Under the pieces are notes generated by a model. That model was not told the origin of the DNA and made no database searches. It worked only from the letters and a program-made list of their open reading frames with translations. The position numbers and the translations under genes were made by a program. Shown here piece by piece: positions 46,792 through 59,600 of a stretch of DNA of 64,000 nt (positions within the stretch are counted from its first letter, which is position 1; each line of letters begins with the position of its first letter). Origin of the DNA: Bombyx mori (Eukaryota > Arthropoda > Insecta > Lepidoptera > Bombycidae); the NCBI RefSeq assembly GCF_030269925.1, contig NC_085109.1, forward strand, positions 1,240,001 through 1,304,000, read 5' to 3'.

Positions 46792-48223
46792 ATGAGCGGT
46801 CGTAACCCCCTCTACAGCAAAGGTATTCGAATAAAGCGGATTTAAAAACGATAAATTCTAACATCAATAAAATCCGCACACTATTAAAATAATTTACTCA
46901 AATATGTCTTTTTATTTATCTTTGCCAGTGTTTTCACATTGGCAGGGTCGTCTCGATCCACGCGTGATGATTCTAGGAAGTATGAGAGGTACGGGGAACA
47001 TCGAGGTAGAAAGCGTTCGCGTTCAAGATCCAGGTCACCAAGGAAACACTCTCCAAAGAGGAATTACTCTGCAGAGAGTTCTTCGAGCGCCGGGGACAGA
47101 GATCGGAAAGAACATGGTATACTTTTTAGATTACTTTGCATTACCATCAAACATTCAGATGTAAATAATTTTAATTTATATAAAATTATTGACTTTTGTC
47201 ATTTTCTACATGATTCTAATTGGATAACGTCCCTATAACTTGGCAAACCAAACAATTTCAATAGGAAAATCGACAATGTTACGACATTAATTTATCTCCC
47301 TGTATGATTACTAATTAATTGCCTATTATAATCAATACTCCATTATGTAGTATTTAAAATAGGCCTACAAGTTTTCATCTGTAAACTCATATTATTTGAG
47401 TAAATTACATAGGGAAATTACAAGAGTTACTTGTGCTGTATAGTCTAATTTAGATATAAACTCACATACATCAGGAGCTCTGCATAACTACTCCTTTGGC
47501 TCATCATGAAAGAATTACGGTTTTGGAACTTTGGAGATGATTACATTAATAAATTAGGTAAATGTAAAATTCTGTAAATAAATTCTGCACCAGTTTTGTT
47601 ATTGATTTGCCAAAACAACATTTTATCTATTGTTCCAAAAACTCAAAATCATTTCAGAAAAAAGAAATATTCGCAATTCGCCAGAACAATGGGAAGATGA
47701 TGAGGTACCAGCACCACCTCCACCGCCTCGTATTACCAAAATATCTATTGGCTTCAATAAACCTAAAGCTCCCATTAAGATGAACCTAAATGCTGCTTCT
47801 AAACCCGCTCCGAAACCGAGTGTGGCGTCCGTGTTTAATACTGATGATGATGATGACGAACCTGAAGAGATGCCGGCTGAAGCCAGAATGAGAATGAGGA
47901 ATATAGGGAGGTGGGTAATTCCACTTATTTAATTATTAAAACTCAATTTTATTGAGTCATTACCACTTGCCAAAGCGAAAATTAAAATAAGCAAGAATAT
48001 TATTTTACTCAAAAGGTAACAAGCAAAAAATTAATACTCTTGTTTTGCCTTTGACAGAGAAACTCCAACATCTGCTGGACCAAATTCATTTGGCAAAACA
48101 AAGCAAGGCTTCTGCGACGCTAAGAAAGTATTTGAGAAGAACCTCAAAGAAGCACTGGAGACAGTGGACAAGCCAGCATTGACCAATCTCCCACAAACTA
48201 TTTACAAAATCAAGGGGCCTTGA
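46792..48223 (+). CDS. PCNP: PEST proteolytic signal-containing nuclear protein (PCNP) orthologue, 4 exons
   Basis: Exons 46792-46822, 46946-47116, 47658-47910, 48058-48223 give 206 residues. The C-terminal half carries the diagnostic PCNP block: an acidic run (DDDDDEPEEMP, about 130-140), ARMRMRNIGR (143-152), then ETPTSAGPNSFGKTK and GFCDAKK. The proline run APPPPPP and the RITKISIGF motif precede it. Family knowledge: a small nuclear protein with PEST degradation signals, linked to UHRF2-mediated ubiquitination in mammals. The N-terminal exon is RS-rich (KRSRSRSRSPRKHSPKR), which vertebrate PCNP lacks as I remember it. The short first coding exon (MSGRNPLYSK) uses donor AAAG|gtattc. A shorter variant (ATGAGCG|gtcgta) keeps frame too but has a poorer donor. 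AATAAA at 48341-48346 is a plausible poly(A) signal. Confidence 0.92.
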
Positions 48224-48340
48224 TATTTGTATAATTTTAGCCTACATTTTATATGTTAATTAGAAATATTTCAGTCAGAACTCTCAATTTAAAACATTAA
48301 ATCACACTGCATATTGACCTAATATATAATAATTTGGAAT

Positions 48341-48346
48341 AATAAA
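48341..48346 (+). terminator. Candidate polyadenylation signal of PCNP
   Basis: AATAAA about 118 bp after the PCNP stop codon, in the likely 3'UTR. Confidence 0.45.
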
Positions 48347-49313
48347 TAATTTAGATTTCTAAAATCGAAACAAATTATGGATACTTTCAGAAATAAGTAG
48401 TTTTCAAATATTGATAGTAAACTGTCCGATTTTAGAGAAAATGATCCATATTGTACATATATTGTGCAAAGACATTGAGGTGAGGATATCACTAAGAATA
48501 TTTTTCATTACAAACAATTCTTCCTTAATCTTTAAGGGATGAAATGCTTGCTAATGGTATCTCACAACAAAGTTTCAATTGCATCCATCAAGAAATTCTA
48601 TAGTATCAATTTTTTTTCATTCAGTGTTACCAGTTCAATGCCATTAATTTTACTTCGCCATGTTACTATATTAATAAACATATTTCAATTTAGTAGTATA
48701 TTGACAACTAATCCACTGTACACATGGTGGCATTTGGATCTAACTGCATAACCGACTAGGAAATTATTCAAACATATTACAATATTGTAAATGTGATAAG
48801 AACTAGGCGATAGATAAAATTCCTTATTGAGTGTTGTAACTGAAATACTATATAGAATTTATAGATTATATCTTTATAATTAAGATTTCAAAATATTTTG
48901 CTTCTCGATGTGTAGTTACGGTTTTAAAGATGTTTTAATAAATATAAAATACAAGAAAATTAGTGCAAATATACAATCCTCATCTGTTGCCACAAATACA
49001 TCTTTTACTACTCATTCTCATGCTTACAGTAGAACTTCCAGATACTAGTTACGACCTTTATACTCAAGTCAACTGGAACACCTTGTTTCTAAATAAAACA
49101 ATATTCTCAATAAGTTATAATTAGAACAATTGAATGATATGTACTTAATAAATAACATAAATTAACAACTATAATTTAAAAATATATAGACTAACTGAAA
49201 CGTAAAGGATTTCTCAATTAAATCAAGAATATATGCACCAGAAACAGCCCTGTTTATGCTGGATTTAGGGATAAAAGTTCCAATTTGCTATAAATGCTAT
49301 AATTACTGATGTT
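48347..49313. other. Intergenic stretch after PCNP
   Basis: AT-rich, nothing recognised. Confidence 0.4.
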
Positions 49314-49975
49314 AAGGTGGTATTGTTAGCTCGAACGCGTAAGTACCACCAGCCTACCGCATTCTACCGTGACGCAGTCGGTACGGTCTGGCGTCGAAGC
49401 GTTATACAGCAATTGAGGCCTATAAAATCAAAGGCAGCTAAACCCAAGTCTGTCAAATTCAGGTAAACTACAAAAATCGACCCTAAACACGTCATTACGG
49501 ATCCTCCCGATCAATCTAAGTACTGCTCTTGCTAGAGTCAGTGTTGCTAACACCGGCCCTAGCAGAAGAGAAGATGAAATAACTTTGTTCGGATAGCTAC
49601 GATATTCTTTATAATAAAACAGATTTATAAAAAATGAGAATATTACTAATAATCTGAATTTTAAATAATAAAACTTCGTTTATTAGTACTTAGTACAGAG
49701 TAAAAAAATTTTTTTTTAACTGAATTTGTTAGAGATTTAGCTGCATTTGTTATAACATGAAAACACTAAAGCACCAACTAACTAAACAAGATAGCGCCAT
49801 TGTTAATCCATTTTACGACTTTAAGGCGTTTAGCTGCCTTTGATTTTATAGGCCTCAATTATACGATTCAATTCTTTATGTCTTGAGGTGAGTGGCAGCA
49901 TTCACATTGCCGATGTCTGTAGACCCCGGTACCACGTACCACCATGTGGATCGTCAGCTCATTTACCAATTAAAT
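49314..49975 (+). mobile_element. Old S1 SINE split by a MITE
   Basis: 49314-49410 (GGTGGTATTGTTAGCTCG, CTACCGTGACGCAGTCGG) and 49861-49975 (TGTCTTGAGGTGAGTGGC, GTCTGTAGACCCCGGTACCA) are the two halves of one decayed S1; the element at 49411-49860 separates them. Confidence 0.65.
49411..49860. mobile_element. MITE with perfect 33-bp terminal inverted repeats
   Basis: Left arm 49411-49443 starts AATTGAGGCCTATAAAATC; right arm 49828-49860 is its exact reverse complement. TTATAC flanks both sides (49402-49407 and 49859-49864, overlapping the arm by two bases), a possible target duplication. The inside includes Bm1-like pieces near 49486-49565. No ORF. Confidence 0.7.
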
Positions 49976-51553
49976 AGAAAAGGTATTTAGAACTGTAGGT
50001 ATGGCTCGCAGGTCCCTCTACCTCATCAAAAATAAATAATAAGGTTTGGCTCTTGAAGCTATGCTTCGTTGTGCCAGACTTTATTTAATCAATCCACTTG
50101 AACGAATGTAGTTTAAAGAACTATGCTCTGCTTATATGCGCTGTTCCCTGTTATAATTCGTAATCTTATTAAAAATCTATTTTTTGATAAGATTACAGTA
50201 TTTGAGGTTTGGTTACGTCATTTTATTTTTATTTATTCATATAATTTTCATTCCATAGCGTTGCTTTGAAAAAATATTTCGTCAAATTAAACTACCTACT
50301 GAAGATAATCCAATACTGTCTGTACAATATTATGACTGACCCAGTCATGGTGGCGGCGCGGATAGTTGTTTCAAGTAGAAAACCACTACGAAAATCTCTT
50401 AGCCGAGCATAGCTCGTAGTCGACATAAATAGTTGACAAATAGAAGTTAAATTATTTTCGATTTATTTGGAAACTATTATATTCAGTGTCTTCGACTTTT
50501 AATTTTTTATTAGAATCATAGAAATAAATCATTCAAATCAAACATGGGCATTTAACAATTGCAAAACAGTCCAATTAGATCTACATATTGCCGTTATACT
50601 GGTCCCTCACTTGGCATACTTCCTGTGCCGTGGTTTTCTCTGAAGAAAACCAAGCTGTATGAACATAAATGTATGGTTTTCCAGTCGATTTAATGAATTA
50701 GAGCAAATTAAGCATCTGGACTCACTGTTAAATACAGTTTGGTGTGTTGAAAGCGCAATGTATTTGAACAAAAAAGCGTTCTAGATATCAATTCAATAAA
50801 CTCAGAAATTAGGCAATTTTTTAACAAATTGAAGTATTTCATTATATAAGTAGTGCGTTAAATAAATATAAATGACGATATATTTACTCTTTTATTTAAT
50901 TAGAAAGTATTGTTCTTTGGAGATCTCTAGAACGAGTATCTATCTACTTTAAGATTGTGACTGTCATATATAGTGAGTTAATTTTCTTCTTCACTTTGTG
51001 GATTCCTTATTAAAATAGGAAATTCTTGTAATTTCCACTTGTTCGGATATCGCAGCCATTTTACTTTGGGATGATGCGATATGGAAGAGCTTTTCGAATG
51101 GTTATATAGTGGTGGATCGAAATTATGATTTTTTATGAGAAATAAAAATAAATTATGTACCTACTCTGACCGAACCTATCTGTAATGTTAATTTGAAATT
51201 ATGTACCTACTAATTTATGGACTAAATAGGAACATCACCTTATATTGTTCAAACTCTGATTACCTACAGGCTGCCTCTAATGTAGGTTAAAAAAAAACAG
51301 ACAATTTTGATTAAGATTCGTTGAGTAGATCTTTCAGCAGTAATCAATAAAAATAAACGGCTTGGACTTTTAAGAACATTCATCCTGATAACTAAAAAAA
51401 AATCAGAATTGAAAATTATACTTTCAACAAATTGTGAGGCGTTAAGACTGCCTCAAAATGCACAAAGTAGAAAAACCCATACAAGACAAAATCTTTTACA
51501 AATATGTAGTAGGTGAATATTTCATTGAGGATTTGATAGAAACAAAAATGTTA
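49976..51553. other. Intergenic stretch between PCNP and RpS26 3' ends
   Basis: AT-rich; no gene or repeat recognised. Confidence 0.4.
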
Positions 51554-51577
51554 TTTTATTATTTATTTAATAATAAA

Positions 51578-52809
51578 TCACTTCCTTTGCACTGCCTGTG
51601 GACGTGACATGTCCCTAGGGAAGTTACTCTTGGGAGGAGTACGGATTCTTCTGTCTTTCTTCGATCTGTTCCTGACAACTTTGCTGTGGATGGCGCATGA
51701 CACGCAGTAGTGGAGCTTAGCGTATAACTTAGGGAGCTGGAACACTGAAAAACATTTTTTTGCTCTTATTAATAAAACAAAATATGGTTGTTAAGAGAAC
51801 GAGTTGAGAACCTGTAAAGTAACATTGGACCATTGATAAAGGTAAAGAGAAGAGTTAAGGACTATTTGCAAGTAGTCAGTCAAGAACATAAACCATAACA
51901 GGGGCTTATTATTCTGTTTATTATTCTAAAGACGAATCAAGCAAAGAATTGATCTTGTAAAAGCCCACATGGCCACAAGGCAATTTTGTAAAGGCTTTTG
52001 TCTTTCTTATTCAAACATGAAGAGGTGTTTAGCGTTTGTCTTTTATCACTTTAATGTTGAATTTTTTAATATCTATACAATTACAATAAGTGTACTGCTG
52101 AACATAGATCTACCTACCCCTGTCAATGGATGTACCCATTGCTTGTGAATTGATTGTATCATTATGTTGTTTAATAAAATTAAAAGTTGCAGTTCCTTGA
52201 CATGTTTTCAGTTTTACATGCAGCAATGGATATTGTAGCTACCGATCTTTTAGGCTGATATTTCTGTTACTTATTATCAATGAATTTCAGTATGTATACT
52301 TTTATAACACATTAGTAAAATTGCTGATAAAGAGAACTTAATCGAAGACGCTTAAAAGTTGTGAAGACATCAAAGATATTTTTGCTGCTGATCATATCCT
52401 TTAGATTAAGAATAAAAAGATTTTTTGTCTTCTTATACTCACTTGGGTATACAGAGGCATCGTTAATATCTCTGACCGCCGCCGCTTCTACGATGTTCCT
52501 AATCACGAACTTTTTGATGGCCTTGTCCTTTGGCACGCACCGCGCGCAGTTTGTGCATCTCACGGCTTTAACGTGACCACGTCCATGCTTGGCGCGTCCT
52601 CCATTACGGCGCTTACGAGTCTGAAAACATAATCAACCATTCAGACCACATGTTCGAGGTGACAACGTTGGCTAAATCTTCGAAAATGCATTGACACTAC
52701 ACATTGTGATTTTCATCACACGTTGAAGACACCAGTGGATATTCCACGTAGTTTTTAATTAATTTAGATTGTATTTATAATAGTTATTTTAAAAAACTTT
52801 ACGCACCAT
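51578..52809 (-). CDS. RpS26: Ribosomal protein S26 (eS26), 3 exons
   Basis: Minus-strand exons 52809-52807 (only the ATG), 52620-52443 and 51744-51578 give 115 residues, the usual eS26 length. The protein starts [20 protein letters not shown]. It contains the zinc-site cysteines C23 and C26 (RCTNCARC) and C74 and C77 (HYCVSCAIH), plus the universally conserved SKVVRNRS segment. It is a small-subunit protein at the mRNA exit channel. Donors are gtgcgt and gtgagt, acceptors tttcag. The ATG-only first exon with a pyrimidine leader is typical of insect ribosomal protein genes. Intron 1 (186 bp) carries a box C/D snoRNA candidate. AATAAA occurs within about 16 bp of the stop, so the 3'UTR is short. 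Confidence 0.97.
52633..52726 (-). ncRNA. Candidate box C/D snoRNA in RpS26 intron 1
   Basis: On the minus strand, in the sense of the host intron: 5' stem TCAAC (52726-52722), box C GTGATGA (52719-52713), about 68 bases, box D CTGA (52644-52641), 3' stem GTTGA (52637-52633). The flanking pentamers pair perfectly to form the terminal stem. The length of 94 nt suits this class, and ribosomal protein introns are the classic host. The guide next to box D would be within CACCTCGAACATGTGGT; I could not assign an rRNA target. The D box is only about 20 nt from the acceptor, closer than usual. Confidence 0.5.
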
Positions 52810-53601
52810 GTTTCTAACCTCCGATCCGGTGAACAAAGAACGGCGGAAAAGAACTTTCATTCAGGAATAGACAATACGAGAGCAAAAATATCGAAGTGAC
52901 CGGTTCGATACCATCGAACGATTTCCGATTTGTTGGAATTGTTGGTTCGTATCGTGCTGATTTCGATACTACCATATTCAAGATTTCGTTTAGTTTTTTC
53001 GGGCATTAATCATTATTTCTGAAAATTATAATGTCTTTTCATCTTCCCTAGAAGTTTTGAAAATCAAAAAATTAAACATTTTATAAATCACCGCCTTTAA
53101 ACCAAATTCCAACCTTGCAATTCAGTTATGAAAATTGATTGCAATTTTTTTTCTTCCTAATTTTAAAAATAGTAATCTATTTCTACCACTTTTGATGAAA
53201 AAATGGCAAAATTGCTTATTTCGGAATATACAAAGACATTCTCATTCATTTTTTGACAGTTGACATCTAAAAATTTGTAACTTTTTTTAATAATCTGTGG
53301 TATTTCATTCAAGTTCCACTCTTCAATCAAAAGAAAAAAAATACGTCTGTCATTCACGACCAATTTATTTTCGTGTTTTATAATTAATTTTGTTTGCTAT
53401 ATATTTAGATTTGCATGTAAATTTTTGTTATTTCGCTAATAGTGTTAGCATAAAAGATAATAGAAAAAACATGAACCGTTTTTGTTCACGATCGTCGACG
53501 TAACGTTAATTTGTTTCGTCGTTGTGTGATCGTGTCTTGTGATTCGAACGTTTCCGTGAAGTGCAATGTGGTGCAGATAGCTTGGTCTTATAGTGTGTGA
53601 A
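52810..53601. promoter_or_regulatory. Head-to-head intergenic region RpS26 / ZFAND4
   Basis: About 790 bp separate the two ATGs. There are no recognisable repeats, which stands out in a repeat-rich window. It must contain both leaders and probably both promoters. Apart from the RpS26 pyrimidine leader I see no specific element; no TATA box at a convincing distance. Confidence 0.5.
52841..52852 (-). promoter_or_regulatory. TOP-like pyrimidine leader of RpS26
   Basis: On the minus strand the sequence TTCTTTTCCGCCG begins about 45 bases upstream of the ATG. This is the C-plus-pyrimidine start expected of a 5'TOP mRNA, which couples ribosomal protein translation to TOR signalling. The start site itself is inferred. 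Confidence 0.55.
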
Positions 53602-56600
53602 ATGTCACAACATGGATGCCCTGAGAGACTTTCGAGTAGATCGAAGGGATTCCAGGAAGAAGGTGGTCAGGCCACGATGGAGGTGCTGGTGGAGACGCTC
53701 ACGGGTACTGCTTTTGAAATGACCGTGTCACCATCGGACACCGTGTTCGCGATAAAGTCGAAGATATTTAGAGTAGAAGGTGCGTATATCCTAATATCAT
53801 ACAAACTATCTCTTCTAAATATTTTATCTAATTCCATTTAACGCTGACATATCTATGTTGACAGACACAAAGGACACATAGCAGAGATAATTTCTCCAGA
53901 AATTTCCATAGTTTGATTTAATGTTTTGTGTTGTGTAATTAAATTAGTCCCTGATTCAAATTTGAACTCATTACATAAAGATTGTGTCACTGAACAAATA
54001 TGAACTAGTATGAGATTAGAATATGGCACTTAATATCTATTTGTACTTTGACACTACTAATGAAAGCAATAAAGCATAAGAAAGATGCCAATAAATGTTT
54101 CTTTCTAACATAATGCTGATAACATAGAGAATGTAAAGGAAAACATTTTAAAAACATTATTACCATTGAGATCTGAAATGAAGAAATGATAAAATATATC
54201 CAGTGATTACACATATATAATTTCCTCTCACATGGACACTATGTATCTTTTCAAGATAAAATCCACTTATATCATGGACTGAATTATATAGTCTACACCA
54301 ACATTTAATTTGTAATACTAGATAGTCTTTGTTTACAGCTTACATAGTAGACATTGCATTTGTTTTACAAAAATCTACTTTCTTATTTTTATAGAGATCT
54401 ATGTTGAATTAAAACTCAGTTATTCTTAGAATTTCACAGATTGACTTGTGAAGTGCCCATTAAGTCATCCAGGGTAGGCTCAAATACTTGAAATAGGAAT
54501 TATAAAATCTGCTAAACTGTAAATTAAATCTAAAAAATGCATACAGAGAAAAAAAAATTGAACATCATTTCCTCTTTCTTGCTTATGAAATGTAGAAATA
54601 CAGAGTAGCTAATAAATCTATTATATGAGTGTGTGTGAGAATATGTGGGTATATAGAAACTGAAGTGTATTCCCACTATTGTTAAACAGCTAGCAGTGTA
54701 TGAATATTGATAATGGCAAGTCTGTTTAGATGTGAAATGAATGTCAATAAAAATGAGACCTTTAAATGTTTTTCATATATCACAAGCAATATTGGTTTAA
54801 GTCAATTTCGTGATGCTGAATCAAATAATTTAAGCATAAATAGTAAACAATAGTTGTCAAGGTTACCATAAATATTTGTAGTTTTAATATTGTAATATTT
54901 TATGAGCAATAAATAGAATCTAATGGCAGCCGGTGCTGTGGTTTCCAGCCCTCCTTTGAGGCAGAGGATGTCAGTTGATGGATGTTTTATTGTGGAATAG
55001 CAATTTTTAGTATTATGTTCAATATCAGCATTGTTATTATCCATATGATCTATATCCATCCATATGATATTTTGTTACATGTTTTGTAAATGTATACAGA
55101 ACAGTATTCTAATTGAAATAAATAAAAAGTACTTGCTTGTAAATCTAGTGACAGGTCAAATAGTTGGCAAAATGCATAAAGATCTTAGAAAATCATGGAG
55201 CTCAATTGAATTTTATATTTAAACAGTTGCTGCATTCTTTTCTGCCAAAGCGTGTTGACCTTTTTTAAATTAGGACAGAAAACACATTAGTGATGATTAA
55301 AACTGTTAATATAATCAAAATACTAGAAAACATTCTAGATTAAAATCACTGATGTGAAATAAACTTTAAATTATGTATTCATTATAAAATATATGGTGCA
55401 ATCTCTTAGAAAAAAAGAAAAAATAGTTTGAACTTTGAACAAGATAATGTATGTAGTATGTAGTGTTTGAGATATGGGTTATTATTTATTCAATCTAATA
55501 ATAAAAAAACCAGTGAGTCACATAATATATTAAATGGCTTTCTAAACTACGCATTAATTATATGACTAATGACATTAACATTTATGAACAAGAAAAATAT
55601 TTTCGAATTAAACCATTAGATCTCATTAAACAAATGTATATAACATTTTATTTCATACATTCTGACTGTTTTATGGTGATAAACATTTTAAATTAGTTGT
55701 GCTTCAGTAAATATGTTAATAACTTTATAATGTGTCGTAATAAACTATAATTAAGTATACATAGAATTGGTTTGAACTACACATGTCAATCAGGTTTTAT
55801 GGTGACCATTCTGTTATTAGATAAGGCATTAACACTCAGAAAATTTGAAACTGCAGTTATTCTTCAGCTAAACTATTTTAACAAAGGTGCTCCCTAGTGC
55901 TAATGTGTCTAGTGAGCCCAAGCTCTTTCGAGAATTGAAGCTGGATACATACCGGAAGTTACTTTTGCAGAAACTGTTAACTTATTTGGAGTAATTCCGT
56001 TCATTTCTGTTATTTAGTCTTTTTTATGATTGAGGGATTACTAGTGGCCCAGATGCCTTTCCAGGTTCACCAGGACAGATGGGCGAGCAAGGGCTCAGCC
56101 TGGAGGGTGAGAAATTGCTAACAGCCACCCGAGCGCCTCCTAAGGAGACCTAACAACTTAGCAGTAGCTGCTTTGCGAATGAATGTACTACCACTAAAAA
56201 GATCCGGCGAGAAACTCAGCAGGCTGATGTTTAGATTAGATTGCACGTCGAACTCTTTGCTGAGTTCGACGAGTACGGTTACCCGCGTCCCTAAGCCTGC
56301 TCCTAGTGTTAGAGCTAAAGATTCTAATGCAAGGGTTATTGGACCTGATGGATCCGTAAGGACGTGTCTAGGGCGTCAACGGTGACTGGCTACTGCACGA
56401 TCAGGATTCGGGGATTAGTCAGCGGCGACGACGATAAGGCGATTATCATGACGCATGGCCTTATCGAAGTGCCATTCCGACGCTGACTTCATGTGATTCT
56501 GGATTGAATCGAGACCTAGGTCGTCGTGTACGTCAACGTTCCTCACGAACCACGGAGCTCCGACGGCTAACCTGCCAAAGCGGGATTGTAGGGATTGTAG

Positions 56601-59600
56601 GGTGTCTGTGTGGGGGCCGCGTGAGCGAACACCACACTCGCGTAAGTCTAGACTAGGCCTTATACAAGTTTTGTAAAGCCTTGTTCCGAACGGACATTTT
56701 ACTCCGCTTACGGAACGGTCGCGAACTGATTTTATATACGGCCGGAATGTCATGGATGCATCCATTGTGACTTCCAGGTATTTGACCTTCCTGGCCCAGG
56801 GTATAGGTTCACCGAAGAGGGAGACGGGGGGTGTGATATTTTTCCTCCTAATGCGGGAAATACGCGTTGAGTTTCCCCTTTGAAATAGCACTGCTGTGCT
56901 TTTCGCTGGGTTGATGTCTATGCGCCATTTTCGGAACCAGTTTTCCGGTTCGGAGTTTCCTCGCGATTAGGGACTTGTTTCTACTCGAGTAGTAAACGGT
57001 TGTGTCGTCGGAGAATAAGGTTAACTTTGTCGGTGTCGACAGGGGAATGTCGTTGATGAATAAACTAAATAAAAGCGGTGAGTTACTTAGTCCTGAGATG
57101 TTCCTCCATTCCATTAAGTTTGTTTTTGTGCAGTCTCTCAGCACATAATCCACCAGTAGCTCAGTATTCATATCGTAACTGTCGCCCCCCCCCCCCCCTA
57201 CTTGTTTAAAGCAAGCTAATGGACTCCAGCGTAGCAGTATATCCAGTAAGCAGTAGTGCGTTTCGGCTTGAAGGGTGGGGCTGCCGTTGTAACTATACTA
57301 AGACCTTAGAACTTATGTCTCAAGGTGGGTGGTGCATTTACGTTTTAGATGTCTATGGGCTCCAGTAACCACTTAACTCCAGGTGGGCTGTGAGCTCGTC
57401 CACCCATCTAAGCAATAAAAAAGCGTCAACCCACAACGTGCCTTAAAGTACATCAGTGTCCGTAGATTCTTTCTGTTCTCTAGTTTCGCCATCTTTGTAT
57501 CACAAACCTTCATTGCTTCTGCCTAGATGATCAATAATTGCTAAAGTTTTTAGAGTATATTCCTGGTGGTAGGACCTCTTGTGAGTCCGCACGGGTAGGT
57601 ACCACCGCCCCGCCTATTTCTGCCGTGAAGCAGTAATGCGTTTCGGTTTGAAGGGTGGGGCAGCCGTTGTAACTATACTGAGACCTTAGAACTATATCAT
57701 AACATTTACGTTGTAGATGTCTATGGGCTCCAGTAACCACTTAACACCAGGTGGACTGTGAGCTCGTCCATACATCTAAGCAATGAAAAAAAAAAACACC
57801 CTTTCCTGAGTAAATTTTTCATTGTCATAATTTATGCCCTACTTGAGATAAATCCTCGGTAATGTATAATTTTATTCAAACGCCAAAAGTAAATATATTA
57901 CCCGCATCCGTCCCTCATTTATCAACATTCCATTTTCGTATCATAAACAACGAATTCGAACGAGATTAGGTATATTGTATTTATGAGCAACAAAAAAAAA
58001 AAACGTACGCATATGATTCATGAATGATTTTCTCACGCGTCGATAACATGAAAGCGACAGGTGCGAACGTATTTTTAATATATGTGTGTGTGTGTGTGTG
58101 TTTTTTTTTTTGTTAATTGTTACATTGACGATTTGTGGCAGGTCAACTTTGTTTTATAAAGTTTTTGTTCCGATGCCAGATATTGCCAGGTGCCGGGTTC
58201 GATGGTGCGTCATTGGGCACGTACCGTATCATACCGTATGGTAGCTTGTTCTCGTGTGTAAAAAATTAACAACAGCTTTTTTTCCTACCTAAGCTGAGAG
58301 GCTATGTCAGCGTCGCCTTAACTAGTAGGTGAGCTCACGGGGCTCAAACCTGATGACGTTGCTAACACGGACCCTAGCAAGAGCCGTGCTTCGCAGAATC
58401 TACCACCGGATCGGAAACGCGACCTACTGAGAAGATCCGGCGAGAAACTCAGTGGGCTGTGTCTGAGGGTTAATTTACTCGTCGAGCCCTTCGTCGCAAG
58501 CGACGGGTTCGACGAGAACGGTGACCGGTGCTTGAGGTACCTAAAAGCACCGTTAGTGGATCGGGAGGATCCGAAATGACGTGTTTTGGGTGACGTCGAC
58601 TGCTTTCCATTCTGTCCGCATGATCGGGAATGTAGTTACCGGCGGCCACAATGAGAGGGTTCACAACAGCATGTTCTGTTTCTGCTACCTTTGGAACATG
58701 GGGAATAATATATATAAGAGCACTGGAGCGTCCTCCCGTGTATCGAGACGCTTCCTCGGGTAAGAGCCCCATGAGCTCTCGGTCGGTGACGCTGGCATAA
58801 TCCTCTAAAGTTAACAAAAAAGAGACTCTATTACGTAGGGTTAAGGTTCTTTTTCCTATCTAATCGCTGGTAGCCTAGGGGGGCTATTCCAGTTTCACCG
58901 CATAAGTAGGAAAGCTCACGGAGTTCAGCCTGAGAGAGTTTGTTAACGCCCTACCAAGAACCATGCTTCGCTGAATCTACAATCGGGTCGTAATTGTGAC
59001 CCACTGAAAAAATTCGCCAAATTCGACCAGACCAAGTCAAACCCAAAGTCCAGTAGCACTATTGCTGTCCATAATATGAGACTGAATATAAACCATACCC
59101 GTCCAAAGCAGAACAGATAATGGATACTTTTTCAAATTAAACGCGTTGGGCGGCCTTCGCGTAACCGTGTCTATGGGACTCCAGTCTCTACATATAGCGA
59201 AATAGGCCGTTCGATCATTTACTCCGTGGAATTGCTTGAGATGATACCATCATCTCGTTTTTACCATCGCACCGACCGCCACCGGACTTAAGTTCATCCA
59301 TACTACCTGGAGCCACTACGTTCATCCACAGTGCGTTTCCAGAGTTCTTTTTTGCCACGTACCATCCGGCTTTGGAATGAGCTCCCCTCCAAGGTGTTTC
59401 CCACGCGTTATGACATGATCCTTTTTCAAACGAGGCTTGTGGAGAGTACTTAATGGTAGGCAGCGGCTTGGCTCTATCCCTGGCATTGGTGACGTCCATG
59501 AGCGACGGTGACTACTCACCATCAGGTGGGCCATGTGCTCGTCTGCCTATACGGTAATAAAAAAAAATCTACAGCTTAAAATTGAAGTTGTCGTGGGATG

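Noticed and set aside
46792..46822. Shorter PCNP first exon using ATGAGCG|gtcgta
   Set aside because: It keeps frame, but the donor is poorer than AAAG|gtattc 24 bases further on; the longer form is preferred. cDNA would settle it.
58470..58817. 115-codon minus-strand frame
   Set aside because: It runs through a Bm1 SINE copy; similar frames occur in other Bm1 copies with unrelated starts.
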